Source: Guadua angustifolia (lineage: Eukaryota; Streptophyta; Magnoliopsida; Poales; Poaceae). From it: a stretch of DNA of 64,000 nt. Under the pieces are notes generated by a model. It saw only the letters and a program-made list of their open reading frames with translations. It ran no database searches and was not told the DNA's origin. Of this stretch, positions 23,481 to 36,539 are shown in pieces (the stretch's first letter is position 1; every line of letters begins with the position of its first letter). The stretch covers positions 5,394,001 through 5,458,000 of the forward strand of contig CM070503.1 of assembly GCA_036346375.1 (NCBI GenBank), in the 5' to 3' direction. A program made the translations under genes and the position numbers.

Positions 23481-25999
23481 TGTGAGACCCCGTCCAAAAG
23501 AATAGGAATCTCCATATGATTTCCGTACTAGTCTCATGATCAATGGCTAGCACTCACATGTTTACAACATCAATATCACAACCACACACATGATATATAT
23601 ATAACCTGCAACGAGAGATAATTATACAGAGTTCAAACATAACAATGTATTACAGCGGAAAGAGCCAAAAGGAATATCCAAAAGCCACGTAGTATGCCCA
23701 AACAATCCTCAGGCATCTGACTAGGCTAACCCTAGAAGAAATCGTTGTTAAAATCCCCGTAACCTGCTTGGAAGAACGAGTCGTCCGACATGTCAAAGGC
23801 TTCCTCTTCTGAGACAACGTAGATAGTAAGGTCGAGTACATTGGTACTCAGCAAGACTTATAGTGGATCACAAATGTATGTAAATAAATATGTAGGCTTA
23901 AACAAAGAACAGACTCTAGGTTATTTTGTTGTCGCATGAGAAAATGTAGATATGAGAGTATAATAGATTGCAATCCGATATCTGAAAAACTGCTAAGGTT
24001 TTGAAAACTATAAACAAGTATTCACAATTTTCATGACCCAGTCTACCCGACTGTAAAGCCCGTAAGAGTCAATCTTTTGACATAAAATGTTGGTTGCCAA
24101 AACAATTTCAAACTGAAACTCATTTTCATAAAATATCAAATTCTAACATTGGGGTGACTTCATCAAGTGCCTATGACCACGGGCGCGGCTAATCGATTAG
24201 ATTTTACACTCTGTAGAGGTGTACAGCTTTATCCACAAGGAATGATCAACCTTTTGCTAGGCCATTCGACACACTTCCTTTGGTGTGTCAGCAAAGAGAT
24301 CATACATAACCGTTACATTATCTAGACATGACTTCGAACTAGCTCGGGATGTTAACCCTCGTCATAGAAATAGAAACACTCACCTAAGTCGTGGATCCAC
24401 TGTCATCACACCCAACACACCGTTTCTGTTCATGGTAAGGTGTACACCGTTGCATTAGTAGGTAGAAACTCCTACAAGCAAACCTAACCGGAATGCCTAT
24501 GCTTGCTCCCGCCTTTCAAAGTGCAAAGCCATATCTAAATAACTTAGTAGGTTAAGACTATCCCATACCAACCCTCGTGGTTGCACGGAATTCTTGGATC
24601 AATAGTGTCCCATTGCTCGGTCCTTAATCCGACACGGGCGATACTCCACCCTACACTACGTGCATTTCCCTTTGCATAACCAGCTATTACCAATAATCAC
24701 CCGTGTCAAACCATATTTTTATTTCAGGTTTTTAATAAAATGCCAACAACCATTTCCAACTGATAGCCATTCACTTAAACAGTTTTGGAAATGAACAAAT
24801 TTAATTCAAGCATGGCTAAGTAATTGTAATAAGCTAGCGGTTATACCCAAAATGACATTATCTATGTCTAAACCATACTAGGGTTACAAGGTTCACTTAT
24901 CCATACAGATTAAGGGAAGCCATACTTTACAGGAATAACTTCAGTTTTACCTAAAATAGCAATTTTATGGGGAATTATGCGCATGCATATTGACAAAAAC
25001 AACATATTGTAGGTAAATTATTAGGTTCGAGTGATCAAGGAAGTGCTTGCCTTGCCCTTTGTTGTCTGGATCAAAGTCGGGGTCTACGACAAGATCTTCT
25101 CCCTCCTCGGGAACGTCGGTGTCTACATGTCGCGTAACAGGGAATAAATAGCAATTAGCAAATCAAAAGGGCAAAAAGAAAATAGACAGTAAAATAAATG
25201 AAAACTCTTCATAGAGAATAGGGGTTGATTTTGTGAATTAATTTGTTTTATTTTACAAATTCAAGAAGCTAAAATTATTATTCTTTTATTTTTATTTTTG
25301 AATTCATGATGCAAAAATTATTTAAGATTATAATGATATGATCATTATGGGGCATAAAGCAATTTCTTTCCTTTAATTAGTATTCAGATTCAAAACAATA
25401 TTTAATTAAATTTCTAGTTACTTAACACTAATCTTTTCCATTGCATACATATATATATACATACATATATGTGTGTGTGTGTAAGCATACATGTAGAGGT
25501 ATACATGCATATAAGTACTTATGCATAAATAGAATTTACACTACATCTATTCCTTTTTAACACTTGTTTTCAAGTTAATCCTAAAACATATTCCAGATAC
25601 TCTTTTCTGAATATGCCTAGCCCAATATTTTTATACTGCTCATGAATATGAAATACATTCATTTCTTAAAGTATTTAATTAAAGTCATATTCATTTTACA
25701 TTGCACAAACATGTATTTAGAAAATGAAGTAAATTAACTTGAAACACAAATATTTTTACATATTTGAACTCCTCTCAACATGAGAATTTCAATAAAGTTT
25801 ATCTTTCTTTATTTTGCCTAAAGTTGAAATAGTCATTTTCTTAGTGCATTAAGACCCTACTTAAGTCCCTTTTAAAAAAAGACCCTACTTAAGTATTTTT
25901 ATTATTAAAATTCACATAAGGAATATTTTCAAAATATTTTTGCATATTATAAAACTACTAGATTTTATATGAATTTAGAAATTTCACCAGGACCAATAT

Positions 26000-27172
26000 G
26001 TTGACAAGCGGTTCTGGAACATATTCCACTCTGATTTTTATGAGACAGTTCTTTTTCCTATGGAGCGCCCAGTGACGAAGATAAAAAGAATTGACTGGCT
26101 CTATATGTCTGAAGCTCAGAATCCTGTGTTTGATGAAGTCATCCAGATTTATGAGTGTCATAAGGTAAAGGACATCATGAGTTTTCTTTACCCATGGAAT
26201 GATGAGATAATTATGCAGTTCTATCCCACGCTGTACTTTGATAAGAAGCATGATGCTATTTGGTGGATGACTAATCACCTATGGTATGTGGCCACCAAAA
26301 GGACCTTTGCTAGGGTATTGCATCTGAGGCCTGCTGATGGTGATGCCAAGCTGCATGATAAGAAGGTCTTGGCTCCTGAGCAGCTTGAAGATTTATATGA
26401 CTCGTCTCAGCACTTTGTGGTGGGAACTATCAAGGGTCTCAAGCTAGTGCCTACTGTTCTTCTCCGGTTGCTTCGGGTCACTCTTTGGCCCAAGGAGGGG
26501 ATGCGTCAGCCATCAGTTCGTATGTGCGGAACTTGCTATTTCATATGGTTGAGCGCACTCATGGCTTTGACATCATGGACTTCATCTGGGAGGCCATCCG
26601 CTACAACTCTCTGAGCAATTCCAGCAGCTGCGGGTATGCACCTTTCATTATGGCTCTGATTGATCACGTCACGGGCCTTGATTTTGTGAAAGATGTGGAG
26701 CATGTGTCATATAAGGTCCGTCCTCAGTCTGCCTCATCAGCTCCTGCAGCTCCTGTGGAGAAGCGTCCCAGGGGTCGTCCTCCTGTGACCCGGTCTTTTG
26801 CTCCTTCTGCTCCTCCACCAGCTCCTGCCGCTCAAGTCTCTCCTTCGGGTTCTCCTCGTTCTAGCCGTGACACAATCAAGAGGATGCTCAAGTGCTTGTT
26901 CTGCATGTGTCAGGAAGTCTCCACTCAAGTAAAGGAGACCCGTCGTGAGCTGCGTGAGCATCGTCGTGAGTTTCGCGCCTATCGCTGTCAGCAGGGTGAG
27001 GACTTCTTCCTGCCAGCAGTGAGTCCGAGGAGTCTGTTGCTGCACCTACAATTGATTCCGCTACGCAGCAGCTTTTCGGACTTCAGCCTTCTGTTCCTCA
27101 GGGCAGTGTTAGTGGCAGCGGCGATGACAGCGACGAGGAGGACTATCGGCCGTCAGGAGATGAGGAGTGATC
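26000..27172 (+). pseudogene. Extra (post-pol) retrotransposon ORF, frameshifted
   Basis: Protein-like sequence across three frames. The first part (26060-26500) contains IMSFLYPWNDEIIMQFYPTL, the type of motif seen in the 'putative plant transposon protein' family. The frame moves at a G-run near 26495, then continues to about 27015 with a Pro/Ala/Ser-rich region, KRPRGRPP (AT-hook-like) and a charged helix. A second shift near 27020 gives an acidic tail (GDDSDEEDYRPSGDEE) ending at the stop at 27170-27172. With two shifts and a missing 5' end it is not functional. The product's role is unknown; such frames are grass-retrotransposon cargo. Confidence 0.65.
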
Positions 27173-27641
27173 TTCTGCCGTAGACTCTCTTTTTGGTGTC
27201 TTGATGCCAAAGGGGGAGAGAGTCTAGCGTTATCATGTTATCTTTGTGTGCTTGTTTTGGTTACTTTTACTTAATTATCGTCTTTACCTTTCGTTGAACT
27301 TATGCTTGTGTTAGTGATTGTGAACTGGATGTTGAACTATATGTTGAACTTTCTTTTGCTTAATGATATACTTCCTTTCAGTTATGCATGTGTGTGGTAC
27401 CATGTCATACTTATTTGCGCAAGTTGTTGTTCACTATATCATGTCATATTCTCTCGAAAGCAATCTCTTAGGGGGAGAAAAATTTTCCCGTAAACATGTG
27501 CATTTGACTTCCAAATCAAATTCTTCCAATGCACATGTTTAGGGGGAGCTTCTCCGTGTATTTGGTTTTCCAAATACTATATCATTTCAAATTTATCAAA
27601 ATAAAATTGTGTTGTCATCAATTCACCAAAAAGGGGGAGAT

Positions 27642-29087
27642 TGAAAGTGCATCTAGGCCCCTCAAAGAGTTTTGGTGATTTATGGCAACACAATTAAGCA
27701 TACTAACGATGCATGTGAGATTCTATGCAGTGTTCAAGAAGATATCATCGTTGAAAAGGCGATTGGAGATCCCCACCACTTTTAAAATTTGAAAGGACGG
27801 CATCAAGACTTCAGTTGTAAATCTTTTATTTTATTGAGTCTAAGGATAGCCGTACTATTAAGGGGGATACGACGGAAAATCGCTTCTAGGATATGCTTGT
27901 GCTCATAGGATGAAAATTGCATCTCAAAAGAATTTTAAAAACAGTGCATTTCCTTTAAAGGGTACTCTGGCGAGAATCGGTAGAGTATCCGGACATTTAG
28001 TCCGGACACTCATTGGGGTCCTCGGTTGGTTTTCTCTGTAAGTCCGAGTATCCGGACATTTAGTCCGGACATCCGGTTAAAATGTCCGAGTATCCGGTGG
28101 TCCGAGTATCCGGAGATTTTGTCCGGACACTCCGGGCTCACCCTCTCGGTTGATTGCAAACTAAAGTTAAGTCCGGACACTCCGGACTATTTGTCCGGAC
28201 ACTCCGGAGTTTGCGCAGCACAAGAGTAACGATTGGATTTTGGGAGACCTATTTAAGCCCTCACTCCATTTCTAACCGTTATCTACCTCATTGACTGTAG
28301 CATTCAACTCTCAAGCTCACTCTCACTCTCTCTTGAGCCCTAGCCTCTTTCTCCTACTCGAATCTTCGATTTGATTTGCATCTTTGGGGAGAAAGGAGGG
28401 GATTTAAGTGCTTTGAGCTTGCTTGTTTGATTCTTGAGCACAAGTTTCATCCTCCAAGTCAATTTAGCGGCGTATTTATTACTCTTGGAGTTTGAAGGGC
28501 TCCTAGACGGCAAGGAGTCACCGGGAGCCTCCAATACTTCGTGTGGAGAGCCTCGGTCGTTTGTGAAGGCAAGCCTCACCTCCGAAAGGAAAGAGGCAAG
28601 AAGTGAAGACCGGCGAGTGCTTCGTGCAACACCGGGAGGAAAGGGGTCAAGAGGGACTCGGGCTTTGTGCCTCCTCAACGGAGACATAGGATTCCCTTCA
28701 AGAATCCGAACTTCGGTAAAAAATCGTTGCCTTCTTGTTCTTTACTTGCTTGTGCTAGGGTTTGTAGTCCTTGGATCTTTTGGAGCCCCGATCTACTTTA
28801 TCTCTGTGTTTGGCTCTAAATCTATATTTTTCTCAGATACCTGACATCATTTAGAGTATTTGTATTCAGCTAGATTGTTGAAAATTTGCAAAGATTCAAA
28901 ATCTCATTTCGAGGTCATCTGTCCGGACACTCCGGACATTTACTCCGGACTATCCGGACATTAACTCCGGACTATCCGGACAATTAGCTCGGACAGTCCG
29001 GGTTTTACTCCTCGGGTGATTTTATTTAATTGCAAATTTAATTACGCCTATTCACCCCCCCCTCTAGGCGACATATCGTTCCTTTCA
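27642..29087 (+). repeat. 3' LTR of the nested retrotransposon
   Basis: Begins TGAAAGTGCATCTAGGCCCC directly after the polypurine tract AAAAAGGGGGAGAT and ends CGTTCCTTTCA, 1446 bp. It carries two clusters of TCCGGACACTCCGGAC-type palindromic motifs (27990-28215 and 28918-29000). A decayed relative of the LTR start lies at 58683. Confidence 0.75.
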
Positions 29088-30601
29088 CCCATTCGATCGA
29101 AGCTGCTCGGAAAGGTGGTTGACACCACAGAGGTGTGGCGGCGCCATGGCCGAACAAGCGATAGCTCGCCGCCGGCCATCTTTTCCTCTGGGCAGGCACA
29201 TGGTAAGCACTAGCAAACGCAAGGGACTTCATTTCACCTGAGAACAGGGTCGGAGAAGGACTGGAGATGGTTGCCCACGGTCGTTGGCCGTGAAGAAGAA
29301 AGGTAGCGAAAGAGATAGGCTGCAAGCGAGAAAAGATAGAATTGGAGCTCGGTCAGCGCACTGGATTGCATTGCAAAGCTTTGGGTGAAATCCCCTTAAA
29401 AGATCCTTAACGATTCGGCTTATCCCAAGTTTTTCCCCCTTTTCGGGTTTCCTTGCAAAAAGCAACAAAGAACTGAGAGGTGAACTGTGAATTGGCTCAG
29501 CAAATAGCTAAAGAAAGGAGGGGGCTCAATTGCGACGCAGAAGCGATACTTATAGCTAGGCCATAACATGTCACAGGGTTTGAACACACGCGCGGCGGCG
29601 AGGTGGTGCGACACTTAATTGCAGTGGTATGGCGTGGGAGAACCAAAGCTAGATGTGGCTGAGGCAGGGAGAGGCTGGCGCTAGCGATGTGATGACTCAG
29701 TTGGGAAATCAGCGAGACAGAGGTCGATCGGGTTCGCTTGACCGAGAGAGCGTGCTTCAGTCAAATGGAAAGAGGAGGATGAGCCTGACGGGTGGGGCCA
29801 GGGTCCACCGGATAGCGACCGAGAAGGTTTTCTGTCGCACGCCAGCAAACGGGGTCGACACAGTCACGGGCCCACCTGTTTGACTTGGGTCCTTAGATAA
29901 GGTTTGACAAATGGTAAAAATCTGAGGTTAAAGTAATATACTAAAAAATTATTAATATTCTAGCAACAGTGACTGCCCAAAATCTTCTCTCTGACTTTAT
30001 TTTTACTTAGGGTTGAAGATAAAGTCAAATATTTTTGAAACTTTTATCAAAGTTGGTTTTGAATAAGTATGCAGCTATAAAATTTCAAATCAAAACATTG
30101 CATCATTATTTTATAAAAATTCTGACACCGCAATTTCTAGATTTTCAGAGTTTCTGTTTTAAATTTGGAAAGTCATAAATTACATTATTAATTTATGATA
30201 TTTTTACCAGAGATAAACACTATATTGAGGTTGTCATGATAATTTTTACAGCTCTAGATATGGTTCAAGAATATTGTATTAATTTTGACAATGCACTATT
30301 TATAGTCAAAAGTTGTCTTTTTATTTATCTCCTCATTATCCTGTGCATAAAATTTTACTTGCTGACTGAAATGATTTACCTGCACGCTCAGGGTTCTCAT
30401 GGTAAATTTTTTAAATTTTTACTTTTTACCTTTTTCCCTTTTCTATTCTCCATTTCTCTTTTGTTTAATTTTTCCTACAACACAAAAATCCAAGAAAAAT
30501 ACAAATAAAGTAAGCAACATCAAGAAAACTCAGAAATATTCATATTCAAATTTATATCACACACTTTTACTATTTTATAATTTTCAGGCTGTTACATACC
30601 G

Positions 30602-32260
30602 CTTTTGTTAAAGTGTTTTGAATGTTGTTGGGACTATATAATGCTACTTGCATATCTTTGTGATCAGTGCTACGTGACGTGTTTGTTTATCTGTATGGTT
30701 GCAGGACTTCAGAGCTAGGTTATGGTGAGGCAGAGGAGACTGAGACTAAGCTACAAGGAGAGCTAAGGTCCAAAATAGTCAAAGGATGTCGAAATTAAGA
30801 TGACCGAAACTGGGAAGTGGCTACAAGCCAAGAAGACAAGGAGCAAAAGTGCGGGCTAGCTACTAGAGATGGATATGACGAGCAATGGCGTTGACTGGGA
30901 CTAGGCTTAGGAGTTGAGGTTCAGAATGGTTATGGAAGCCAAAGCTGTTATGGTGAAGCGGTCAAGGACATGTGGCGTGCCAAGTAACTTGGGTCCGTTT
31001 TCAAGCAAGTACGATTCGGAGGAGTCCAGATGCGTAAGAGGCTTGGTAGGAAATCATTCAGATCACATGGTGGATAACGAAACATAGGCGATGCTTCAAG
31101 TGGAAGGAAAATACCGATCATAGGGCAAGTTGGTAATTTATCTATTACCGAAGATCAAGGCAATTTGAAAAACTATGGTGGTGGACTAAGTGATTTAGGT
31201 CAAGCCAAAGTGGATATGAATGCAAATTCAGACTTGTGGAGCGAATTGGACATCACTAAGAAGATCCCTTTGAGAAGCATGCTTGTGTGAGTAAAAACCC
31301 GTTATGTGTGTTGGGTTATTGGGTTAGCTCATGTAAATATGGATGATATCCACATGTTTATCTAGATTTTAGGGTAGGGGATGCCCCCTCTATATAAGAA
31401 GATGTATAGGGAGGTAAGGCACTGAACTACTAGGCCTTAAGACTCTAGGTTTAGGGTTTTCACAAGATTTTAGTTTTTTTGTGTGGGTGTGTGAGTGCTT
31501 CTTAAGAGCTTTGCTCTCGAATGAGAGGTTTTGTAATCAACTTACTTGATTTGAAATGAAATCAAAATTCATACTCAAGTCTTACCTCTTGTTTTGATCT
31601 TTCCTGTTTTTGAGTTTTTGATCTTTCTTGTGTTGTTTCTTCTTCTCTTGATTTTATGTTGCCAAGAATGAATGATTGATAGATGTATCCTCTAAAGATC
31701 ATATCTTAATTGTCTAGGCAAGCTCTCACTTGTTTATTAAGATATTCTTAAGAAACTAGATTTTGACTTGAGAGTGAATGATTTTCGGTAAATTGAGTTC
31801 TTGAGCTTTTAGAGGTGATTTCTTTGGTGTTCTTACTTGCTGTAATATGTGGAAGGTCATCAAAGATCATATTGATTATCAAAACCCCACGAGCAAGCTC
31901 ACAGTGAGGTTTGGATTTTTTACCCAGTTTTATTGTATCCTTCACTAAACTTAAAAAATGTCAGATTTTTGATATCAATCCTTGCGATTGAAGGTTGGAA
32001 TAGATTTCTGACATTCTTAAGAAGGCACATACAAAGTTTCATGGTGTTTGAATCAACAATCAAAAGTTATACCAATTTTGGTTTTGAAGTCGTGATGACT
32101 TCATTGTTCACCGGTAGTATCGGGCACTATTCATGATAGTACCGGAGTTATTGTTTATTTGGTACTACTGCCCCTGTAGCACGGTAGTGCCATCCCAGAG
32201 TTGATTTTCTCAGAAAATTATTTCTTCCGCCCTTTTTTGATCGAGTGAGATTTTGATTGG
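30602..32260 (+). repeat. LTR-like sequence with TATA motif, right of the solo LTR
   Basis: Contains a promoter-like stretch (CCCCTCTATATAAGAAGATG at about 31385-31404) followed by leader-like sequence and a T-rich tract, the layout of an LTR U3-R-U5. Motifs at 32105-32200 ('ggtagtatcggg', 'gatagtaccgg') match those at 23.2-23.48 kb, so the two pieces may be halves of one older element split by the solo LTR. Element ends were not found. Confidence 0.45.
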
Positions 32261-32860
32261 TTTCTTTAGTGAAAAATTTGTAGTTGATCGTTTATCTCCA
32301 TCTGATCATCATTTTCGGTATCTCGTACTTCTTGTTATTTAGATAAACTATGTAACTAGCTAGCTATTTTTTTTTAAAAAAAAGAGAAAACCTATGCTTA
32401 ATGATTGTCTTTCTTGATCGTGGACATCATGTCATCATGAGTAGGTTGTCATTTTGGATTGCAGGCTTACTCGCTTAGTTGCTTATCCACATGTATGTCA
32501 TGATGATCTTGGCTAATGTAAGATCACTGATGATCAGATTGTGATCACGAGATGCTGTCCTATTTTCTATACCTGATCTTTTTCAAGGAAAGTTTAAATT
32601 GTCTACTAGAAAATAGTACTTAATTACCTTTTGCACCAAGCTTTAGAAGATAACGAAAGCACATACAAATAATTTAGCATGTCTTGCCAACTGTAAAACC
32701 ACCGTAGTTACCTGCAGTTTTGTTCATGAAACTTCGGACCGCGACAATGTTTAGATTTCCACTCCTAAGTGAATATTAATACAAACGATCTATGATATCC
32801 CTAAAAGTCAACATTACTTTTGATAAACGAGATGTTATTCTTACAATCTTACACAGCGAG
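32261..32860. other. No gene or element recognised
   Basis: AT-rich sequence with several 'gatgatcat' and 'catgatgat' motifs around 32400-32550. No long frame and no inverted-repeat border seen. Confidence 0.5.
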
Positions 32861-32877
32861 AAGCTCAGGTTGGGCTT

Positions 32878-33527
32878 GATCTCTCTAGTTAGCGTCAAAA
32901 ACTTGAAGTAGGGTTTTCAATCACAGCACATCAGACAAACACCTGGTTCAGACCGTACCAAACGATTTGACCCTGCAATCGGTAAGGAAAAATATGAAAT
33001 TCACTTAGAGCCGATTTCGTGAGGCAATCGGCTTAGATTTTGATTAGCTAAAGGCCGATCAAATCGAAGGTAAGGGGTGATTCTAATTAGCCGATTAAAA
33101 CCAATTAGAGGGTAAAGGGCGCAGATATTCTGAAAAAGGCGATTCTCAGCAAGATCAGAGAATCGAACTTGAGATCGTAATCGATGAACATCAATAATCG
33201 GCGATGCGCAACTTTATTGATCAACATCGGATTATAGGAAAAACTAGATTAATGAACTACTCATAGTCGACAGAAAAATAAATGCAGGCTGGTTGATTTG
33301 ATTTTTGTTGTTCCTTTTTGCCTGCCCACGCTTATCTTTTATATCAATTGGCCGGTTGAGTCCTATTACAACATATTGCGAAGTTTGATCCTTATCGAAC
33401 TTTATCCACATGGTTTTTCCTTAACAATTTTTTCTGTTTCCAAATATTTTCCGAACCGTATATTGGTTGAATCCCATTGACTCTGGACTGCTGATTTTAA
33501 CTGTACTTACCAAATTTTGGTGCAAAC
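32878..33527 (-). repeat. Probable solo LTR fragment
   Basis: On the minus strand it begins TGTTTGCACCAAAATTTGG, a start common among grass Gypsy LTRs, and contains repeated 'ccgattt / aatcggc' motifs (33010-33200). The far end (TGATCTCTC on the plus strand) is uncertain, and I found no matching target duplication. Confidence 0.35.
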
Positions 33528-33539
33528 ACCTCCTAACCT

Positions 33540-35790
33540 CAAGATATGGATAAACCACCACATATGCAGCCTCATTTCATACTTCAAATCCAATGTACAA
33601 GATTCTAGACACATTTCACCCCTTTTTTTTCTCTATTTGTCTCGCCACTTTAATTTCTTTTTCACACCCATCTGGCCTCCTGAGAAAAAGCAAGAACCAA
33701 GGGCCGGGGGAAACCGGCCGTTGTGCGCCTGAACAGCCAAACCCGACCCGCGGAGCTAATGCCAGCCACCTCTGATGGCATAACGGCCGCGCGAGCCGAG
33801 TAATTGCGCGATTCCATGCCCCAGCGCAACGAAAGGCAAACCCGCACCCATTAGTGGCAGACGCAAGGAGGCAGTCCCGATACTCTTCCTAGTTTCGTAG
33901 TATTTTCTCGGTAATCTTTAAAAACATCACACTAATCGTCTATCGTAAATATAAAGAAAAGCAGCAGTATGAAGCATCCCTCTATTTTTCTCCAACCAAC
34001 CGCGCTTGCGCGCACGGTCCCAGTCCATTGTCCATCCATATATACTACGGTCTGTTACTAGAAAAAGTATATCGTGAAAATAGGTATGTGTGATGAAATC
34101 ATAAAAGTAAATAAGTAGGGATGTTGAATTGAACTTGAATATTTCAAATCTATATAGAATCCCACATCCTCACTTAAACACGTTTTACACATAACTCCTA
34201 GAAAATTACAAAATTCCACACGTTAAATGGACGAGGTAAGATTCCACCTAAATCTGGACCATTCCATTTTAATCCAAACATTTTTGTTTGACTACTTGCA
34301 CCTATACTTCCATCGTGATACTATGCATGGGATAAGGCTGAGGCGACGGCATATATGGCACCATGGGTGCCGATCGACGCGTGCGTGGTCGTCGCGGTCA
34401 GCGAGAGGTCCGGCGCGAGCGAGTCCTCAGTGCGCGCGCTTCGCTTCCCAGCCGGAGCCACACGGCCGCGCGCTTTTGTAAATTTTTCTCCCGCGCGCTC
34501 GGCTGGTAGAAACGCTCGTTAGCGCGACCGAGCGCAGCCGTACGGCTGCCCGGGCGTGCGTGTGGTGGTGGTGCTCGTCAGCATTTGGTGGATTTCGGCC
34601 GTGCGCGTCGGGCGTTTTTCGCAAGCCGCCGGCACGGGCAGGCCGACATGGCTGGTGTGGTGTGCGCATCGGGCGGGCAAATCACGGACAGAATATTTCC
34701 GCTTTGTATGGCTGGTGAGGGGTACCAGTACTACGGAATGCTCATGACAGGGCAAAGGTGCGATATGATGAGAAGACTGTAGACCCATGTGCTTTTTTTA
34801 TAGGTTTTTGTGCGGTCTATGCCACGACGGCAACTTAAGCGGTTTCTAGACTTAAGCGTGATCGAGTCAACAAACAGTCTGAATTATATATCAGTGACTT
34901 GCTACAATATTCTCGGAACGTTATTTTTTGAATTAATGATTCATGTACAATTGCTTAAAGAGACTGCGTTGGATTTTTTTTTTAAATTAACGATTCATCG
35001 AACTTATCGTTTTCGGTGGCTGGGGTAGTCTCTCGGTGTTTGTGGGGGCATGCACGTCTATTCAGTCTTTCTTCCTGGACAATGGTGAGGCTGCCAGTTA
35101 TTCTTGGCCGGGCAAGTTTATACAGCACTTGCTTTTGGGTGATACTCGAGTTACTCCCATTAGACCATTAATTAAATTTCTTTAAGAAAAAGAACACGCG
35201 AGATAACTTGGGAGTTTATGAAGTGACTGGCACGCCTACTTTAGTTTTTTTTTTTCTCCCTCCCCACATAAAAAGTGCTCGAGCTAGACAGCCATGTAAG
35301 TGTAGTACCTACAATCAACCTCGTGTACCAGTAACTGCTTGAGCTTTTAGAGTAACCAATATAATCAGGACATGAGATCCAATCCTTTTCCTAGTCTAGG
35401 TCATTTTAAGCATGTACAATTGTATAGGTGACAGTACTCTGACAATACTAAAGACAACTCACATAATAGATTATATATCTATATATTTGTTCGTAATAGT
35501 CTTTTATACAATTAATAAACTACCTATACAATAGTACACATAATATAAATCTGTCTATTAGACCGTCTGTTAAATAGTAGACATCATCATTCTTTCTCCT
35601 TCACATCACCAAAAATCTTACTTAGTATGGCCTTATAGACGGCTAACGTGGACCTCTGTACATACCCTTAACTAACAAGAAACCGCATGACTCACTTTGA
35701 GTAGTAGTAAACTTGCGTGATTAACTGATTAACTTCACAACCGTAATAATCAATAACAACACCTATACCCGCAAGAATTGAGCTAAACCG
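33540..35790. other. Intergenic stretch with a GC-rich block, no gene recognised
   Basis: 34350-34700 is GC-rich and CpG-rich, with overlapping frames on both strands but no domain or splice pattern. Around 35400-35640 AT-rich sequence contains partial inverted motifs ('acaattaataaac', 'tacacataatata') that might be a decayed MITE. Confidence 0.45.
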
Positions 35791-35799
35791 AGCGCCACC

Positions 35800-36497
35800 T
35801 GTCGCCGCCATTTTGCAAAAACCTCCGCTTTCTTGAAATTACGGATAGGTCCTTCGCGATTTTTTGTGAGACGAGAATATTTTTTTCCTTCGCTTAGGTC
35901 CTCGCCCTTATTTACTAAAAAGCCTCCGTTAATTTTAAATCGCGAACAAGCTCTTTTCTAATTTTTCAGATAGCGAACGTGTCCAAAAAATAACAACCAG
36001 TCCTCGCTTCTTACGTTCGAGTCCTTTCTCCGTTTTCCGGAAAAATGTTTTCGCCACCGAAAAACCGGAAATTTTTTTTCGCCACCCAAAACCCGAAAAA
36101 TGTTTTCGTCACCAAAAACGCAGATTCATCAAGTTTTATAGCAACTTATGGATTTACCAATCGTCAGAATCATGGTTTTTTAAGTGGATTCGCCAAAGGT
36201 CCTAACGACCCATTTTTTTAGCAAACGCAACAAAAAACCCTAAAAATATTTTCAACACTAAAAACGAAACAATGTTTTCGTCTCATGGATTGGGTCCTAA
36301 CGACCCATTTTTTTAGCAAACGCAACCAAAAAACCGAAAAAATGTTTTCAAGATTCAAAAAACGAAAACAATGTTTTCGTCACCAAAAAAACACGGATTC
36401 ATCCGGTTGATGGTTTTGCGAAAATAAAAGAAGTTTATTTTTCCGAGCGCATGCTATCGAAATTCAACCGGCGCAGCGTAGCGCGCTTTTCTACCTA
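35800..36497 (+). mobile_element. Helitron-like non-autonomous repeat, copy A
   Basis: Ends with the hairpin-forming GGCGCAGCGTAGCGCGC followed by TTTTCTACCTAGT, a layout like the 3' end of Helitrons (hairpin, then CTAG before T). It shares long blocks with the minus strand of 60514-61560, such as 'gaaattacggataggtcctt', 'gattttttgtgagac' and 'aatttttcagat'. Internal repeats of AAAATGTTTTCGTCACC and 'gtcctaacgacccatttttt' are present. No Rep/helicase frame. The class assignment rests on the 3' end only. Confidence 0.45.
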
Positions 36498-36539
36498 GTA
36501 TATACCTTATGCTTGGAAGTTTTGTAGAGCATGCAGACT

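Larger units (their letters stand above)
25975..29087 (+). mobile_element. 5'-truncated LTR retrotransposon nested in the solo LTR
   Basis: Contains a 3'-terminal coding region (26.0-27.2 kb), several AGGGGGAG polypurine tracts (27209, 27470, 27540, 27631) and one complete LTR. The 5' LTR, gag and pol are missing, so the left border near 25970 is a deletion breakpoint rather than an element end. Multiple polypurine tracts and an extra frame between pol and the 3' LTR recall the SIRE/Maximus branch of copia elements, but this assignment is inference. Confidence 0.65.
23481..30596 (-). mobile_element. Long solo LTR (Gypsy-like), interrupted by a second retrotransposon
   Basis: Starts TGTGAGACCCCGTCC and ends CAGGCTGTTACA; on the minus strand this reads TGTAACAGCCTG ... 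GGGGTCTCACA, the usual frame of a class of grass Gypsy LTRs. An exact 5-bp duplication TACCG flanks it (23476-23480 and 30597-30601). No primer site, gag or pol of this element is present, so it is a solo LTR left by recombination. The LTR itself occupies about 23481-25970 and 29088-30596 (about 4 kb); the part between is a nested element. Confidence 0.75.
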
